This document shows, piece after piece, positions 45,001 to 56,504 of a DNA stretch of 64,000 nt. Origin of the DNA: Furcasterigmium furcatum. Taxonomy: Eukaryota > Ascomycota > Sordariomycetes > Glomerellales > Plectosphaerellaceae. The stretch is from the NCBI GenBank assembly GCA_001599815.1, contig BCIA01000006.1, positions 1,862,961 through 1,926,960 on the forward strand, read 5' to 3'. Made by a program: the position numbers and the translations under genes. Each line of letters opens with the position of its first letter. The stretch's first letter is position 1. Below the pieces are notes generated by a model. It had not been told where the DNA came from. It ran no database searches and was given only the letters and a program-made list of their open reading frames with translations.

Positions 45001-46561
45001 GATAACAGCTATGGAAATAGAGGTTAAAGAACTAGAAAATCAGAATACTTATACTATATTAAATAATAATATACCTAATAATACTAATATATTACAAGGT
45101 AGGTAGGTCTATAAAATAAAAACCGATAAAGATAATAATATTATAAAATATAAAGCTAGATAGGTAGTTAAAGGCTATAACCAAATAATAGGTATAGATT
45201 ACCTAGATACCGTTAGTACTACCTATAGGCCTAAAAATTATAGGATAATATTTATCCTAGCTATATATAATAACTAGCCTTTACAGCAGTACGACGTTAA
45301 AAACGCCTTTACCCACGCTACTATAGATACGGATATATATATATAGCTACCTATAGGCACCTATAATAACATAAACTATAATAATAAAATAGGAAAATTA
45401 AATAAAGCCCTATACGGGCTAAAACAGAGCCCTAGACTCTAGTATTTACACCTAAAATCGATACTATCTAAATACGATTTTAAGGTATTACCTACCGATA
45501 AGGGTATTTTTATTAAAAATAACCCTATAACTATATTAATATACCACGTCGACGATATTATAATAACAGGCTCTAATATTACCTATATAAATAGTATAAT
45601 AAATAATATAAATAACGATATTAATATCCAGCCTTTAGGTCAAATAAATACTTTTCTAGGCGTTAATATAACCCTAGATTATACTAATAAAATAATAAAA
45701 CTAGATCAATATAACTATATCGATAAAATAATTAATAGGTATAATAAGAATACTTTAAAGCCTATAAATACCCCTATAGAAATAGGCCTGAAATTAGAAA
45801 AGAACCCTAATACTGCCTCTAAAGAAGATATACAGGCCTATCAACAATAAATAGGCGCTATATTATATCTTAGTATAAAAACCAGGCCCGATATAGCCTA
45901 TACTATTAATAGGCTAGCTAGATTTATAGCTAATCCCTCTATAAGTCACTTTAAAGCCCTAGATAGGCTTTGGAAATATATACTATATACTAGAAATAAA
46001 GCCTTAATATATAACTATAATAGTATACCTAATTTAATGGGCTATACTGACGTAGACTGGGGCGGAGATCTAGTTAATAGATATAGTACCACAGGCTATA
46101 TATTTTATTTTGGGCTAAATAACCCTATAAGCTGATATTCTGGCCTATAAAAAACAGTAGCCCTATCTACCTGCGAGGCCGAATATATAGCGTTAAAAGA
46201 GGGTATAAAAGAGGCTATATATCGTAATAATACTATTGAATACCTATATACTATAACTAACTATAATAATAATTATAATGCTATACCCCCTATATTAATA
46301 GATAACTAATCAGCTATTAAATTAGCTGAAAATCCGGAATTCCATAAGCGTACAAAACATATAGATATAGCTTATCACTATATTAGAGAGGCTATAGCTA
46401 ATAATTATATACAGGCCTTATATATACCCACTAAAGAACAGAAGGCCAACGGGTTTACTAAGCCCCTAGGAAAAATACAAAATAACGAATTCCTAGAGAT
46501 ATTAAATATACTATAAAATAAGCTAAATACTATATTCTACACTATATAGCTTACGGGGGAA
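42006..46561 (+). pseudogene. RIP-degraded Ty1/copia element: gag, protease, integrase, RT, RNase H
   Basis: Single plus-strand frame with scattered TAG/TAA. Order: gag (about 42.24-43.0 kb), a zinc knuckle at about 43.02-43.08 kb whose cysteines are now Tyr (Y-x-Y-x-Y-N-L-V-G-H-K-A-K-N-Y-Y), and a protease at about 43.40 kb (L-N-R-G-A-T-R-H-V instead of DSGAT). The integrase core spans about 44.05-44.45 kb (ITFLDKYTRYLSIELLKNK; TDNGTEYTN; YSPS*TKEPNGLIERIN). RT spans 45.0-45.7 kb with an intact YHVDDIIITG box at about 45541. RNase H spans 46.03-46.5 kb (GYTDVDWGGD; STCEAEYIALKEGIKEA; KRTKHIDIAYHYIREAI). The integrase-before-RT order makes it copia. A purine tract (acggggga) precedes the 3' LTR. 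No 5' LTR is attached. Ambiguous bases occur at 44515-44523, 44683 and 44710-44712. Confidence 0.9.
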
Positions 46562-47009
46562 TATTAGATAATAACTATATTTAATACTTATATTTAATAA
46601 CTATATTTAATACTTATATTTAATAACTATATTTAATACTTATATTTAATAACTATATTTAATAACTATATTTAATATCTATATTTAATACCTATATTTA
46701 ATACCTATATTTAATACCTATATTAGCTACAGGGATCCCAAGGGAGGTCCACGCCCGGAACTGGAAAATAGGCTCTAGGCTATGGGGATCCCCAGGGAGG
46801 TCCGGGCCCGAGCCGGAAAATAGGCTCTAGGCTACGGGGATCTCCAGGGAGGTCCGGGAACCGACCCGGGGAGGTCTATTCTCTATAAATATAGAGGGTT
46901 ATCCCCCGGAACTATCTTACCTACCTTCTATATCTTTATCCAACACAACACACAACTAATATAACCACTATTACTACCTTTTATCTTTACTACTCTTCTA
47001 TTTTTAACA
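46562..47009 (+). repeat. LTR family A, 3' LTR of the copia element
   Basis: Follows the polypurine tract directly. Starts tattagataataac (RIPed TG) with the 13-bp array in reverse complement (tatttaataacta), then a GC block with three ~55-bp repeats containing ggaaaataggctctaggct, and ends CTTCTATTTTTAACA. Confidence 0.82.
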
Positions 47010-49175
47010 ATAAGGATTATAGCTAATTAGCTTTAGCCTTTAAGCTATTAAATATAACTATACAGTAAATATCTCCTTATTATAAATAGGTTAATTAAAC
47101 TCTACTAAGTTAAGGCGTTTTAAGAAGTATATAATAATATAGTATTAGTTATTACTATCTTATAATATAAATATACCCCTTAGAGTAAAGCTAAAATAGT
47201 TAGTCTTTACGGTCATCTCTTAATCTAGGTTATAAAGCTATAAAATAGGGGGGTTAAAAAAACTATACTTTATCTATTTAAAGGCTTTATCTTCCTTAGG
47301 ACCTTATTAGAATTAAGCCCCCTGTTTTATTAAAGCTATTAGTTTTAGTATAATAGATATATAGTCGGGGATATATTCTTAGTAGTAATTAGTAAAGCTA
47401 AGCTAACTTTATATACCCTTTATTAAGGTAGGGGCTTTTTATTCCTATATTACCTAGAGCTTTTTAGGTTATAAGATATCCCCTTACTTATAGTAAAAAT
47501 AAACCCTAAGTAATATATTAATTTTATACTAAACTTATACTTTATAGGGTTAAGATATAAGCTAGCCTTTATAAGTTCTCTAAAAACTTATTATACCTTC
47601 TCTTTATAGTCTTTAAGGGTTTTATCTAAATAAATAAGGATATTATCTATATAAGTAGTAGTAAAGTTATTAAGGAACTACTAAAAGACCTAGTTTATAT
47701 AATATTAAAAAGTAATAAGGGCGCTACTAAGTCTAAACGGGTAAACTAGCTATTTAAAACTACTAAGCTATATATAAAAAGCTATTTTATATTTATACTT
47801 TAGGGCTATCTAGATTTTATAAACAGCGGCGATAATATCTAGCTTTATAAACTATTTTACCTTAATAAGGTTATATCTTATCTTTATAATTAGGGAGAGA
47901 AGGTAGTAGTTTAGCTATAAGATTATATTTAGGGCTTAATAGTTATAATAAAAACGGAGATTACCTTATAGTTTCCTAATAAAAAGTATTAAGGCTATAG
48001 TAGCGGAGCTACTTACTTAAATAAATCCCTTATTAAGGAGGTTATTAATAATCTTTTAGAGTATTTATATCTCTTCTTTTAATATTTTATATAAGGTCCT
48101 TATAGGAGTTTAGCCTTATTACTATTATTATCTTACTTTAAGTTAACCTTATAATTAATACTTGGTTAATATTAAGGTAACTATAAAATAGCCTTTTTAG
48201 AAAAAAGGTCTTTAAATTCCCTAAGTATCTTTACTAGGATAGTAATAGCTAGGTTAATAAGCGACTTGAACTATAAGGCCTTTTTAATATCTTTTAAGCT
48301 AATAATAAAGATTAATATATTAATAGCTTTATTATTTTAGTATTATTTTTATACCTACTAATATATTAAACTAAAGGCCTCACCTAAAATAAGTCTTTTA
48401 TTATAAATTATCCTAATTATATAGGGTTTTTTATTACTATAAAGGTATAATAGAAGGCCTAATAGACTATAACTAATATACTTTTAGGTAATATAATAAG
48501 TAATATTATTTTATTTTATCTAAGGCCTCCTTAGTATTTCTAGCTAATTAAGGTATATTACTATATAAGTATATACCTTTTTTATAAACCTATAAAGGTC
48601 TAGCTTAAACGCTATAACGCTATAGATATTAACTAGTCTACTTACTTCTAAAAAGCTCTTAAGTCGCCGCTTTTTTATATTAATATATAATAGGCGGAGT
48701 TATTAAGCTAGGCTTTTATTAATAGCTATATAGATATTATATCTTATATTAATAAGGGTATAGATAGATCTCTTATTAACTTAAGCTTATATTACTATTA
48801 GCTTATTCCTTATATAAGGCTTAAAAGCTTTATATTTATAATATAACTCCCTTAGGCTCCTTAGCGCCTAACTTTACGTTAGGGTTTTTTATTTTCTAAT
48901 AGCTCTTTATCCTCTATACTTTATAAGGAATTAATAATATCCTTATAAACCTACCTAGAGGAGACCTTTACGACCTTATAAAAAGGGTAAAAGTTAGGTT
49001 TAAGATATTCCCTAGTAAAGTAACCTTTTTTTTATAGTTATAATAGCGACCTTTAAGTTAATTATACTATAAGTTATTTTATCCTTTAACGTAAAGATTA
49101 TAGGTATTTTCCTTTTATATCTAGTTAATGCCTTTTATCTTAATATCTTTATTAGTATCCCTAGGAATTTAGGAG
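47010..49175 (-). pseudogene. Minus-strand gypsy pol remnant (family C type)
   Basis: The minus strand at about 47.62 kb encodes a reverse-transcriptase box readable as T-Y-I-D-N-I-L-I-Y, with Asp changed to Asn. Upstream on that strand (48.6-48.9 kb) lies sequence that is the inverted copy of the plus-strand gag/protease remnant near 28.6-28.9 kb. It is heavily broken, bounded on both sides by LTR A copies, and has no LTR of its own attached. Confidence 0.65.
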
Positions 49176-49549
49176 TATTAGATAATAACTATATTTAATA
49201 CCTATGTTAGCTATAGGGATCCCCAGAGAGGTCCACGCCCGAAGCTGGAAAATAGGCTCTAGGCTACGGGGATCTCTAGGGAGGTCCACGCCCGGGGCCG
49301 GAAAATAGGCTCTAGGCTACGGGGGTCCCCAGGGAGGTCCAGGCCCGGAGCCGGAAAATAGGCTCTAGGCTATGGGGATCTCTAGGGAGGTCTGAGAACC
49401 GACCCGGGGAGGTCTATCCTCTATAAATATAGAGGGTTATCCGCCGTAACTATCTTACCTACCTTCTATATCTTTATCCAACACAGCACACACAACTAAT
49501 ATAACCACTATTACTACCTTTTATCTCTACTACTCTTCTATTTTTAACA
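49176..49549 (+). repeat. LTR family A, short copy with minimal tandem array
   Basis: Starts tattagataataac and contains only one or two 13-bp units before the GC block, compared with about 15 elsewhere. It ends TTCTATTTTTAACA. It shows that the array length varies between copies. Confidence 0.78.
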
Positions 49550-50220
49550 CTAACTATAATCCCTACTAACTAATCCTAGTCCTATACCTAGTCACATAAC
49601 TATCTTTTCCTTATTAATCCTGCTTCCGTTATATACTAACGTAGGAGCCTAATCCTACTTAGTCTCTATAGTTCTAGGCGTTATACTTAATCGGGACCCT
49701 TACTCCCTGTTAGGTATACAGAGTAATTTATTAATAGGTATAGTTATTAAATATAGTTATAAAATATAGTTATAAAATATAGTTATAAAATATAGTTATA
49801 AAATATAGTTATAAAATATAGTTAGTAAATATAGTTAGTAAATATAGTTATTATCTAATAAATATAAACTTACTTTAATACCTTATATCTTATTAGTAGA
49901 GATATATAGATCGTAATAGTTTATACCTACTTTAAAGCAGATCTAGTTATCTCCTTATACTTTTTAATTTTAATTATTAGGCTATATTATTTTTAGACCT
50001 TATATAATATTATTATATTTTAGGCTTAATATAAGCTTTTAAGTTAGTTTATAATAGCCTCCCTATTATACTAAGACCTTATAATAAGGGCTATAGCCTT
50101 AATTTTTATTATAAATATAATATACTTTAGAGAGAATTTTTATCCTAGGAGAGTGCTTTTAAATAAACTTAGCGTGAAAATACTTTTGTTGTATAAATTT
50201 TAATGCTTAACTACATAGAT
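49550..50220. repeat. LTR C fragments and a second tandem array at the island edge
   Basis: An inverted LTR C fragment lies at about 49590-49730 (reverse complement contains gattaggctcc). It is followed by a short array of 12-13-bp units (ataaaatatagtt) at about 49738-49855 and a direct LTR C end at about 49858-49921. Composition returns to normal near 50220. Confidence 0.6.
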
Positions 50221-50351
50221 TTAGGACCTAAATCACGGAGGTTCTGAGTCTCTGTGGTAATAGTATGCGAGCATGCTCAGCGGGCCCCCGGAGCATAGGT
50301 TCGCTGAGATATCACCTGGCATAGGCCTCTTTTCTACCTGGAACCACCTCC

Positions 50352-51570
50352 CTACTTTGCCCCGCGACAGGACGTGCCCGTCTCCCACTCCTTAGACGCG
50401 ATCATGAAAATGCCAGCACCGCGGAGATCGTTCTGCCTGAGACCAATGCTGGAATAGTACTAAGAGGATTGTTAGGTCTCGATATGTCGACTTCGCTAGA
50501 GCTGGATTTCTCACCTCGAACGTCGCATTACTGCCCAAGCTGCCGACCATGACGGTGCCCTCCCAGTTGATTGTGCCATCATCGTTGTCCGTCACGAACA
50601 TATCCACCATCCCGCTGTAAGCCCTGCTCGCAACATCAGCGTATAGGGCTCTGTCCAGGATGCCGAGGTTCAAGCCGCGGAGCCAGCCGAACGTGAACAT
50701 GACACTGGCTGAACTTTCAATGTAGTTGCCCTTCATCCCAGGGTACGGTTCAGTCATGACATTCCACCAGCCACCGGACTCATCCTGTGCCTCCTTCAGG
50801 CCGCTGGCCAGATCCGTGAAGTAGCCCGTCAACCTGCCGCGCCCGGGGTGTTCCTCGGGCAGCAGGTCAACAACTTCCAGCAGCGCCATAAAGTACCAGC
50901 CAACAGCCCGAGCCCACACCAGCGGAGCAGCGCCGGTCTCCGGGTCGGCCCAAATAGCCCGCTTGCTCTCGTCATACCCGTGGACCAAGAGGTTTGTCTC
51001 AGGGTCACGGGTTCGCTCGTCAATGTTATCGAACTGCAGGACGACATCATCCCACGCCGTCTGGTTGTCGGCGTCAAACAAACTCGTCCACTTGGCGTAA
51101 AACGTGGAAGCCATGTAGATTCCGTCAAGCCACATCTGGTTGGGGTACACGACATGACGGTGCCAGAACCCGCCGGTGGGAGTTCTTGGGTGGCGGTCAA
51201 GAGTCGCCTTGATCGCGTCGGCCGCAGTCTTGAACTTCTCCTCGCCCGTCTTCTCGTACCACCAAAGGATGTTATTGCCAAAGCGGTAGTTGTCGAGACT
51301 GTAATGAGAGTGGTTGAAGCCGTCGATGGTGCCATCCTCGAGGACAACGGCATCAATCTGATCGCGGTAGAATTGGGCGATCGTTTCGTTTCCAGTGAGT
51401 CCGTAGATGACCTCAAACGACGTATAAAGCGTCGCTTGGTCATAGTGGAAGTCAGGTTCAACTCCGCGGCGGATCATGGAGTCTGTCATGAGACGGGCGT
51501 ATGACACCTTGGACGACGGGGCCGCTGAGGCGCCCAGGGCAACAAGAAAGACGGCGAGAAGGAGCTTCAT
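50352..51570 (-). CDS. Secreted GH105 unsaturated rhamnogalacturonyl/glucuronyl hydrolase
   Basis: Exons 51570-50515 and 50459-50352 (55-bp intron, gtgaga to cttag), 387 aa. The signal peptide is MKLLLAVFLVALGASAAP. The (alpha/alpha)6-barrel signature includes NNILWWYEKTGEEKF, GGFWHRHVVYPNQMWLDGIY (containing the Asp expected in catalysis), VWARAVGWYFMALLEVVDLL, DESGGWWNVMTEPYPG and NYIESSASVMFTFGWLRGLN. Several Asn-X-Ser/Thr sites fit secretion. The spliced end reads SNATFEYYSSIGLRQNDLRG then AGIFMIASKEW, as in the family; reading through the intron gives a false tail ending at 50392. GH105 enzymes remove the unsaturated uronic acid left by pectate or rhamnogalacturonan lyases. The gene's stop lies about 130 bp from the RIP island. 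Confidence 0.93.
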
Positions 51571-52554
51571 GGTTACAGCTGTGGAGGGAAAGTCGGTGGC
51601 GGTTTAGGTGATGCTCACATGCCTCGAATGCAGGGAAACGCCAGCTCCCTTTATACAAGAACCTGCGACCTTCAGGACGCCCTTGAGGGCATCTACAACA
51701 TCCCCTGTCAACGGACGGACTGCCAGGGCGCCCGGGGACACCGAATTGAGCGCCCCACAGTATGGGTGAGGAAGAGAATAGCTATGCCTGGAGAACACTT
51801 GGTCTGAGGATTCAGCCGTCACCAGAGGTGAAATGGACGTCTGAAGTTTCCCCGAGTTGTGGAAAAACATCGCCCGGTGAAGGCAGGGAATTGTCCGGTA
51901 TGATATGGCGGGGTCCATCGGCAATGTATCAGGGTAAGTCTCGTCCAGGCTCTACCCGGCAAAAGATGATCAATTCCAAGGTGATGATGATGAGGAGTTT
52001 GTGGGCCTGGTGTTGACTTCTCGCCCGCTGGCCACTCAGCAGATGGCCCTCGTTCCCCGCGAGCGACGTTCAGCCGGCCGGGGGTTTAGCCTAATTGAAC
52101 GCTGCCGATCTGCTGCGGGCTTGAGTTGAGTTTTGCAACAACATGGGACATGTTAAAGCTGGTAACATGCCTCGATTGGACGGAGCAGCTGCGCATAGGG
52201 AACGCTACCCCTCTGCTTACCTACTCAAGTCATCAAGATGACGACCACATCACAGTCCACAGGTACTCTGGTCTCATCCTGGGGCGCAACGCGTGTGTGA
52301 GTGTTGTTCTGCGGCTGGGGCATTACCACATTAGTATGGTATTGACGTGGGGTATTTCCGAGCAATGAGGGGATTCGGAGGAACTGGATCGGAGTGATGG
52401 AATTCGGGAGACATGGTCACGTGATCATATGCACACGGATGGCGTCGCAGTATCTCACCATGTGCCTGCCAAGGGTCCTTGCATGGTGTCCACCAAAAAC
52501 GTACTGATCTTTCACATCTTAAGCTCACTTGCCTCGCAGTGTGGGAGGGTCACT
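51571..52554. promoter_or_regulatory. divergent promoter region between GH105 and ABHD11-like genes
   Basis: 984 bp without a credible coding region. It should hold both promoters. A cacgtgatcat motif occurs at about 52418-52429. No further sites are identified with confidence. Confidence 0.45.
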
Positions 52555-53753
52555 ATGGCGAATATTGTATCTGCACGGGCGATTCTGGCTAGAGCAGCGG
52601 CCTCAAGGCTCGCGCCGGCCTCTGTTAGATGCATCTCCAGCACCAGCGCCACAGTGCCTCTCGCTTACGATCTCCACGAGCCATCTGGATCAGGGGCTGA
52701 ACAGAAGCGAGGCCCCCCTATCCTATTTCTTCATGGCCTCTTTGGTTCGAAAAAGAACAACCGAAGCATAAGCAAGTACGTATTGGCCTTTCCGATGCTC
52801 TGATTCCGGGCCCACCCGTTAATCTGACTCCAGAGCTCTTGCCCGGGACCTTGGGAGGCCGATCTACGCCTTGGTTTGTGAAACTGGCGACAAGGGCCTT
52901 TCCCCCAGATGACTAACCTCTGCGGAAGGATTTGAGGAACCACGGAGATTCTCCTCACCACAGCACGCATGATTACGCATCGATGGCCGCGGATGTGGCT
53001 GAGTTCATCCAGAATCATGAGCTGGACGAACCAACCATAATAGGCCATTCCATGTAAGTGACTGGCTCAGCATAAGCTGCAGACTTCCTGACTCCAAGAA
53101 CAGGGGGGCCAAGGCAGCCATGACGCTTGCCCTCAAAGCACCCTCTCTAGTCCGAGACATAGTGTCAGTCGACAATGCGCCAGTTGACGCCGTCATCGAG
53201 AGCAGCTTTGGCAGATATGTCCAGGGTATGAGGAAAATCGATAGTGCTGGCATCACTCGCCAGTCCGAGGCCGACAGCATCCTTAAGGAATACGAGCCGG
53301 TAGAGCATCCGCTGACAGCAAAGAGTGTCCTCTTTCTAACACGGCCATCTCTAGTCACTCCCCATCCGTCAGTTCCTGCTTGGAAACTTACATAGACCCA
53401 AGCCTTCGGAACCCATACAGAAATTCCGAGTTCCCCTGGATGTTCTTGGACGCCATCTCAGCCATCTGGGCGATTTTCCTTTCAAGGACCCGTCCGCCGT
53501 CCGCTTCGAAAAGCCAGCACTCTTCGTCAGAGGCACAGAAAGCAAGTACGTCCCCGACGACGTCTTGCCATTGATTGGCCAGTTCTTCCCCAAGTTTCGC
53601 CTGGCAGACGTCAAGGCAGGACACTGGCTGATATCCGAGAATCCGGAGGCTTTCCGCCAGGGTGAGTGTGGTGGTAGTCCCCGGGCACGACTCAAGGTAC
53701 ATGCGACTAATTCCTGATCAGCTGTCCTCGAGTTCCTACGGTCTGCCGACTGA
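52555..53753 (+). CDS. ABHD11/Imo32-like mitochondrial alpha/beta hydrolase
   Basis: Exons 52555-52775, 52834-52873, 52929-53053, 53104-53299, 53355-53661 and 53722-53753, giving 306 aa; five introns of 50-60 bp, all in phase. The N-terminus (MANIVSARAILARAAASRLA) is basic and Ser/Ala-rich, like a mitochondrial presequence. Then come the oxyanion-hole strand ILFLHGLFGSKKNN, YALDLRNHGDSPH, the nucleophile elbow G-H-S-M-G spliced across exons 3 and 4, SVDNAPVDAVI, LPIRQFLLGNLHRPKPSEPI, ALFVRGTESKYVPDDVLP and the catalytic histidine segment KAGHWLISENPEAF. This order matches ABHD11 (yeast Imo32), a mitochondrial serine hydrolase. Yeast Imo32 substrates are unclear; mammalian ABHD11 has been linked to 2-oxoglutarate dehydrogenase lipoylation. 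An upstream in-frame ATG (52429) adds unconserved sequence and is not used. Confidence 0.9.
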
Positions 53754-54411
53754 AGGGCTGACATCTGTGTCGACTCATGTGCCTGTCATCGTGCCTGTCA
53801 TCAGCCACCGACCATGAGATGCCTCGGCCACATCATGGCCACCTGCACAGTGGCGTGCTTAGGAGTGACAACAGCATCCAATGTCATTGGACGCACATGG
53901 ACGAGGAGCTTAAAACCACTGTTGAGGTTTTTTCCCGGGGGGCACAGGGGGGAGAGAGAGACAGAGAGCGTGGAGGGTAGCTGATGCTAACAAGCAGGCT
54001 GGCATTCAGCATGGCTGCCAATAGGCTACAAGGGCACTCTAAACGCCCGAGATGGCCGGAACACAGGTTATGTCAGTGCCAGACAAGAGAACATCAATCC
54101 TCGAGCATGGGTGTGGCATCTGCCGTGCAAGCATCTTCCCAAGTTGCCCTCATTTTTTCGACTGGCGACAGACTCGCATCTCCGGCATTCTTTTCCGTCG
54201 GTCGAGGCCGCTGACTGCCTACTTCACACGTCAAGAGCTGGGGAATTATGACCATTTACCATTTTTTGAGGTAACCTAGACCCGCAGCCGCCTGTGTGGT
54301 ACGCCATGTGCAACGACTAAAAACAATGCCGAAGCCGTTTGTCGGCCGAAAGAAGCCGAAGTGTCCATGCTGCCGAATCCCTTCCCCGTAGCGGTCCTCG
54401 TCAATCATCCC
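53754..54411. other. intergenic between convergent genes
   Basis: 658 bp between the 3' ends of the ABHD11-like gene (+) and RPS1 (-). It contains a GA-rich tract (about 53938-53978). No gene seen. Confidence 0.45.
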
Positions 54412-55420
54412 TTACACCTCCTCGAGAACACGCTCCTTGAACTCCCGCTCGATCTTCTGACCCTCCTCGTTGGTGACAGACTCGCCGTGGAGAGCCATGA
54501 GGGCGCCAAGGTCGAACTTGGGGGCCTTGAGAAGCTTGACCTTGCGGATGTGGACCTGCATGACATCTAACTTAGTACAACGTTCGGAGACACAGCGTGG
54601 CCTATGGCTGCCACCGCGCGATGTTGACATACGTTCTGGAGGGGGTAGATGCCCTGGGTAGACTTCTCGATCTCACGGCCAATGACCTCGGGAATCAGCT
54701 TGTTGGTCAGCTGCGTCAGGCTGCAAGTCGAGGCCTCGCGCTGGATGATCTCGACCATCTTGCGGCGGATAGCGCGGATCTGGGAAGAGGCGGCGTAGGT
54801 GGTCTTCTTGACCTGGTTCGGCCTGCGGCGGGTGAAGGCGATGGCGAAGAGTCGCAGGAGGTAGTCGTCGGTGGTCTTGACGGTGACGTTGGCCTCAATC
54901 AGGGTCTGCCACTTGCGGACGAGCGAGCGGAGCTTGTCGGAGGTGAAGTCCAGTCCGTGGAAGTTGGTCAGGCAGTTCTTGCCCTGGATCTCGTCGACCC
55001 TGAGCTTGACCTTGCGGAAGGCGTGCTCCTCATCCTTCTGGAGGTCGGCGAGGGAGACCTCAAGGATGCGGCCCTTCAGCGCATCGTTGGCGTTCTTGAG
55101 ACCGGTGGTACGGTTGACGAGAGTCTTGCCGACGCTGTTGAGGGGTCAAATGTCAGTTATCGCGTCCAAATCGAGGTCGGCAGGTGCTGTCGACGTGGGC
55201 GGCTCGCGGCTCGGAGGTTGCTTCGACTCACTCTCGGATGGCGAAAGGCGCGGGAGCCTGCAAAACACACACAATGTCAGCTTGTTGAGGAACTGAAGGA
55301 AAGGTGCCGTGGGTGCCTTACCTTGATCTGGTACCAGTCCTTGCGGGAGAAGGGGTCGACGGTCTTCTTCTTGAGGCCCTTCTTGCCCTTCGACAATCTC
55401 TTGTTCTTGCCAACAGCCAT
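54412..55420 (-). CDS. RPS1: 40S ribosomal protein S1 (eS1, S3a)
   Basis: Exons 55420-55322, 55257-55232, 55134-54633 and 54555-54412, with introns of 64, 97 and 77 bp. The result is 256 aa, a typical length for fungal eS1. Spliced protein: MAVGKNKRLSKGKKGLKKKT, DPFSRKDWYQIKAPAPFAIR, then DVGKTLVNRTTGLKNANDAL, the long central domain (NCLTNFHGLDFTSDKLRSLV; TKRRPNQVKKTTYAASSQIR), [40 protein letters not shown] and the end FKERVLEEV. The 26-nt second exon encodes only APAPFAIR. eS1 sits at the mRNA exit platform of the small subunit. Transcription is leftward, towards the ABHD11-like gene. Confidence 0.95.
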
Positions 55421-55952
55421 CTTGACGTGATTGTCGACCGGCAGATGAGGTTGTGTCGGTTGTGTTCTGGAGATGGAGGGGAGTGGTAGAGGTGCGTGCC
55501 TTTGGCGTTTTTTCCAGGGTTGAAAATTTCCTGTGTGGGCCAAAATCCCCAAATTCTTTAGCGAAGCATGTCGGTATTATGTAAGCGCGAATTCCGCACT
55601 GTGTATATTCCATCTTGTACGGCTGCATGGGACAGTGCGCTAGACCCCAAAGTCAATGAGCTCATGGCAAGGCGACTATCACGTGGAGAAACACGGGACC
55701 TGTGCTGGGCCTACTTCTCTCGCCTTGGTAGATCAGTAAGTTGGGCAAGATTTCGAAATCGTGTTGACATGACTATTGCTAGGCGCCGACTACCTAGAAA
55801 CCCTTACGCTGTCCCCAAGAACGCCTGTCCTGTTATCCCATCTCACTCGGATTCTGTTGTTACATGTTGTCTCTCTCATCACCCAAGGCTCGACTGCGCC
55901 GACTCGCTTCTTGCGAACCAGCCCTCCAGCTCTGGGCTGTCCTCGCCCTCGG
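55421..55952. promoter_or_regulatory. RPS1 upstream region
   Basis: About 530 bp upstream of RPS1 and downstream of the next minus-strand gene. A plus-strand open frame (55568-56077) overlaps the neighbouring gene and has no recognisable features; not called. Confidence 0.4.
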
Positions 55953-56504
55953 CTACACAGTCAGAGTTCGTCCTGGATCCATCCCCGTCATTCCTTCATG
56001 ATACTCTGCAGGTTCTTCTTCCTCTCCCTTCCCCCTCCCCTGCTCGCCCTCCCAGGTGTCAAAATTGGGGAAACTGAAGTAGCAGTCTGAATCTGCGACA
56101 AGGTCCATTGTCAGCACACGTTCACTCTGATGATGTGGGGTCGACCAACAAGAATGGCCATTCTCGTCTATCCGGCTTCCTCTCCTTGGGGTTGATGGGA
56201 TGGTGACAGCCTCCCGGCTGAGGATCGAACCCGAGGTGCTGCGGCTCTGAAGTGACGGAGACTCGGACTCTCGCGAGAAATCTGATGTCGGACTCGTGAA
56301 GACGGCAACTCGGTTGAGCAGATCAGCAGCCCTTTGGGCCGATTGCGGTGATGCGAGGGCGCCGCGGGATGCGTTCGATGTCGTAATGGATGGCTCTGTG
56401 ACGCAGGCCCGAAGTCGTGGTCTCCGGGGATGTATTGCTCGCGGCGATGACTCTCCTGAACCCATTGCCTTGTCTTCCCGAAGCTGCTGGGACGCTGAAG
56501 CCAT
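55953..56504 (-). CDS. Small hypothetical protein, Ser/Arg-rich with acidic C-terminus
   Basis: Single uninterrupted frame, 183 aa. The first half is Ser/Arg/Ala-rich with an amphipathic segment (SPQSAQRAADLLNRVAVF). The middle has a basic, potentially phosphorylated patch (IPSTPRRGSRIDENGHSCW), followed by TMDLVADSDCYFSFPNFDTW and an acidic Glu/Gly-rich run. The alternation of disordered and compact motifs, and the cleanness of the FSFPNFDTW segment, look like a real conserved fungal protein. I cannot name a family, and the last 35 residues or so could instead involve an intron. The opposite strand is also open, so the call is moderate. Confidence 0.5.
   Translation of the reverse strand: MASASQQLREDKAMGSGESSPRAIHPRRPRLRACVTEPSITTSNASRGALASPQSAQRAADLLNRVAVFTSPTSDFSRESESPSLQSRSTSGSILSREAVTIPSTPRRGSRIDENGHSCWSTPHHQSERVLTMDLVADSDCYFSFPNFDTWEGEQGRGKGEEEEPAEYHEGMTGMDPGRTLTV

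Larger units (their letters stand above)
22341..50220. repeat. 28-kb AT-rich, RIP-degraded nested retroelement island
   Basis: Composition changes abruptly at both edges. Inside, TA dinucleotides dominate and nearly every frame is closed by TAG/TAA. The exceptions are short GC-richer patches at about 32.06-32.6 and 40.2-40.7 kb. In recognisable coding remnants the stops fall where Gln (CAG/CAA) or Trp (TGG) is expected, and Cys is often replaced by Tyr and Asp by Asn, the signature of C-to-T change at CpA on both strands (repeat-induced point mutation). Nested LTRs and internal domains are annotated separately below. Stretches not listed separately are degraded repeat DNA in which I cannot name a domain. 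Such islands are normally heterochromatic and DNA-methylated. Confidence 0.93.

Noticed and set aside
22341..50220. Mitochondrial DNA insertion as explanation of the AT-rich block
   Set aside because: The block contains nuclear gypsy and copia domains with RIP-type stops and no mitochondrial genes.
50392..50514. GH105 reading through to a stop at 50392
   Set aside because: The read-through tail has no similarity to GH105, while a canonical intron restores the conserved end with YYSSIG and QNDLRG.
53388..53702. Minus-strand frames inside the ABHD11-like gene
   Set aside because: They are antisense shadows of exons 5 and 6, whose sense reading is an unmistakable alpha/beta hydrolase.
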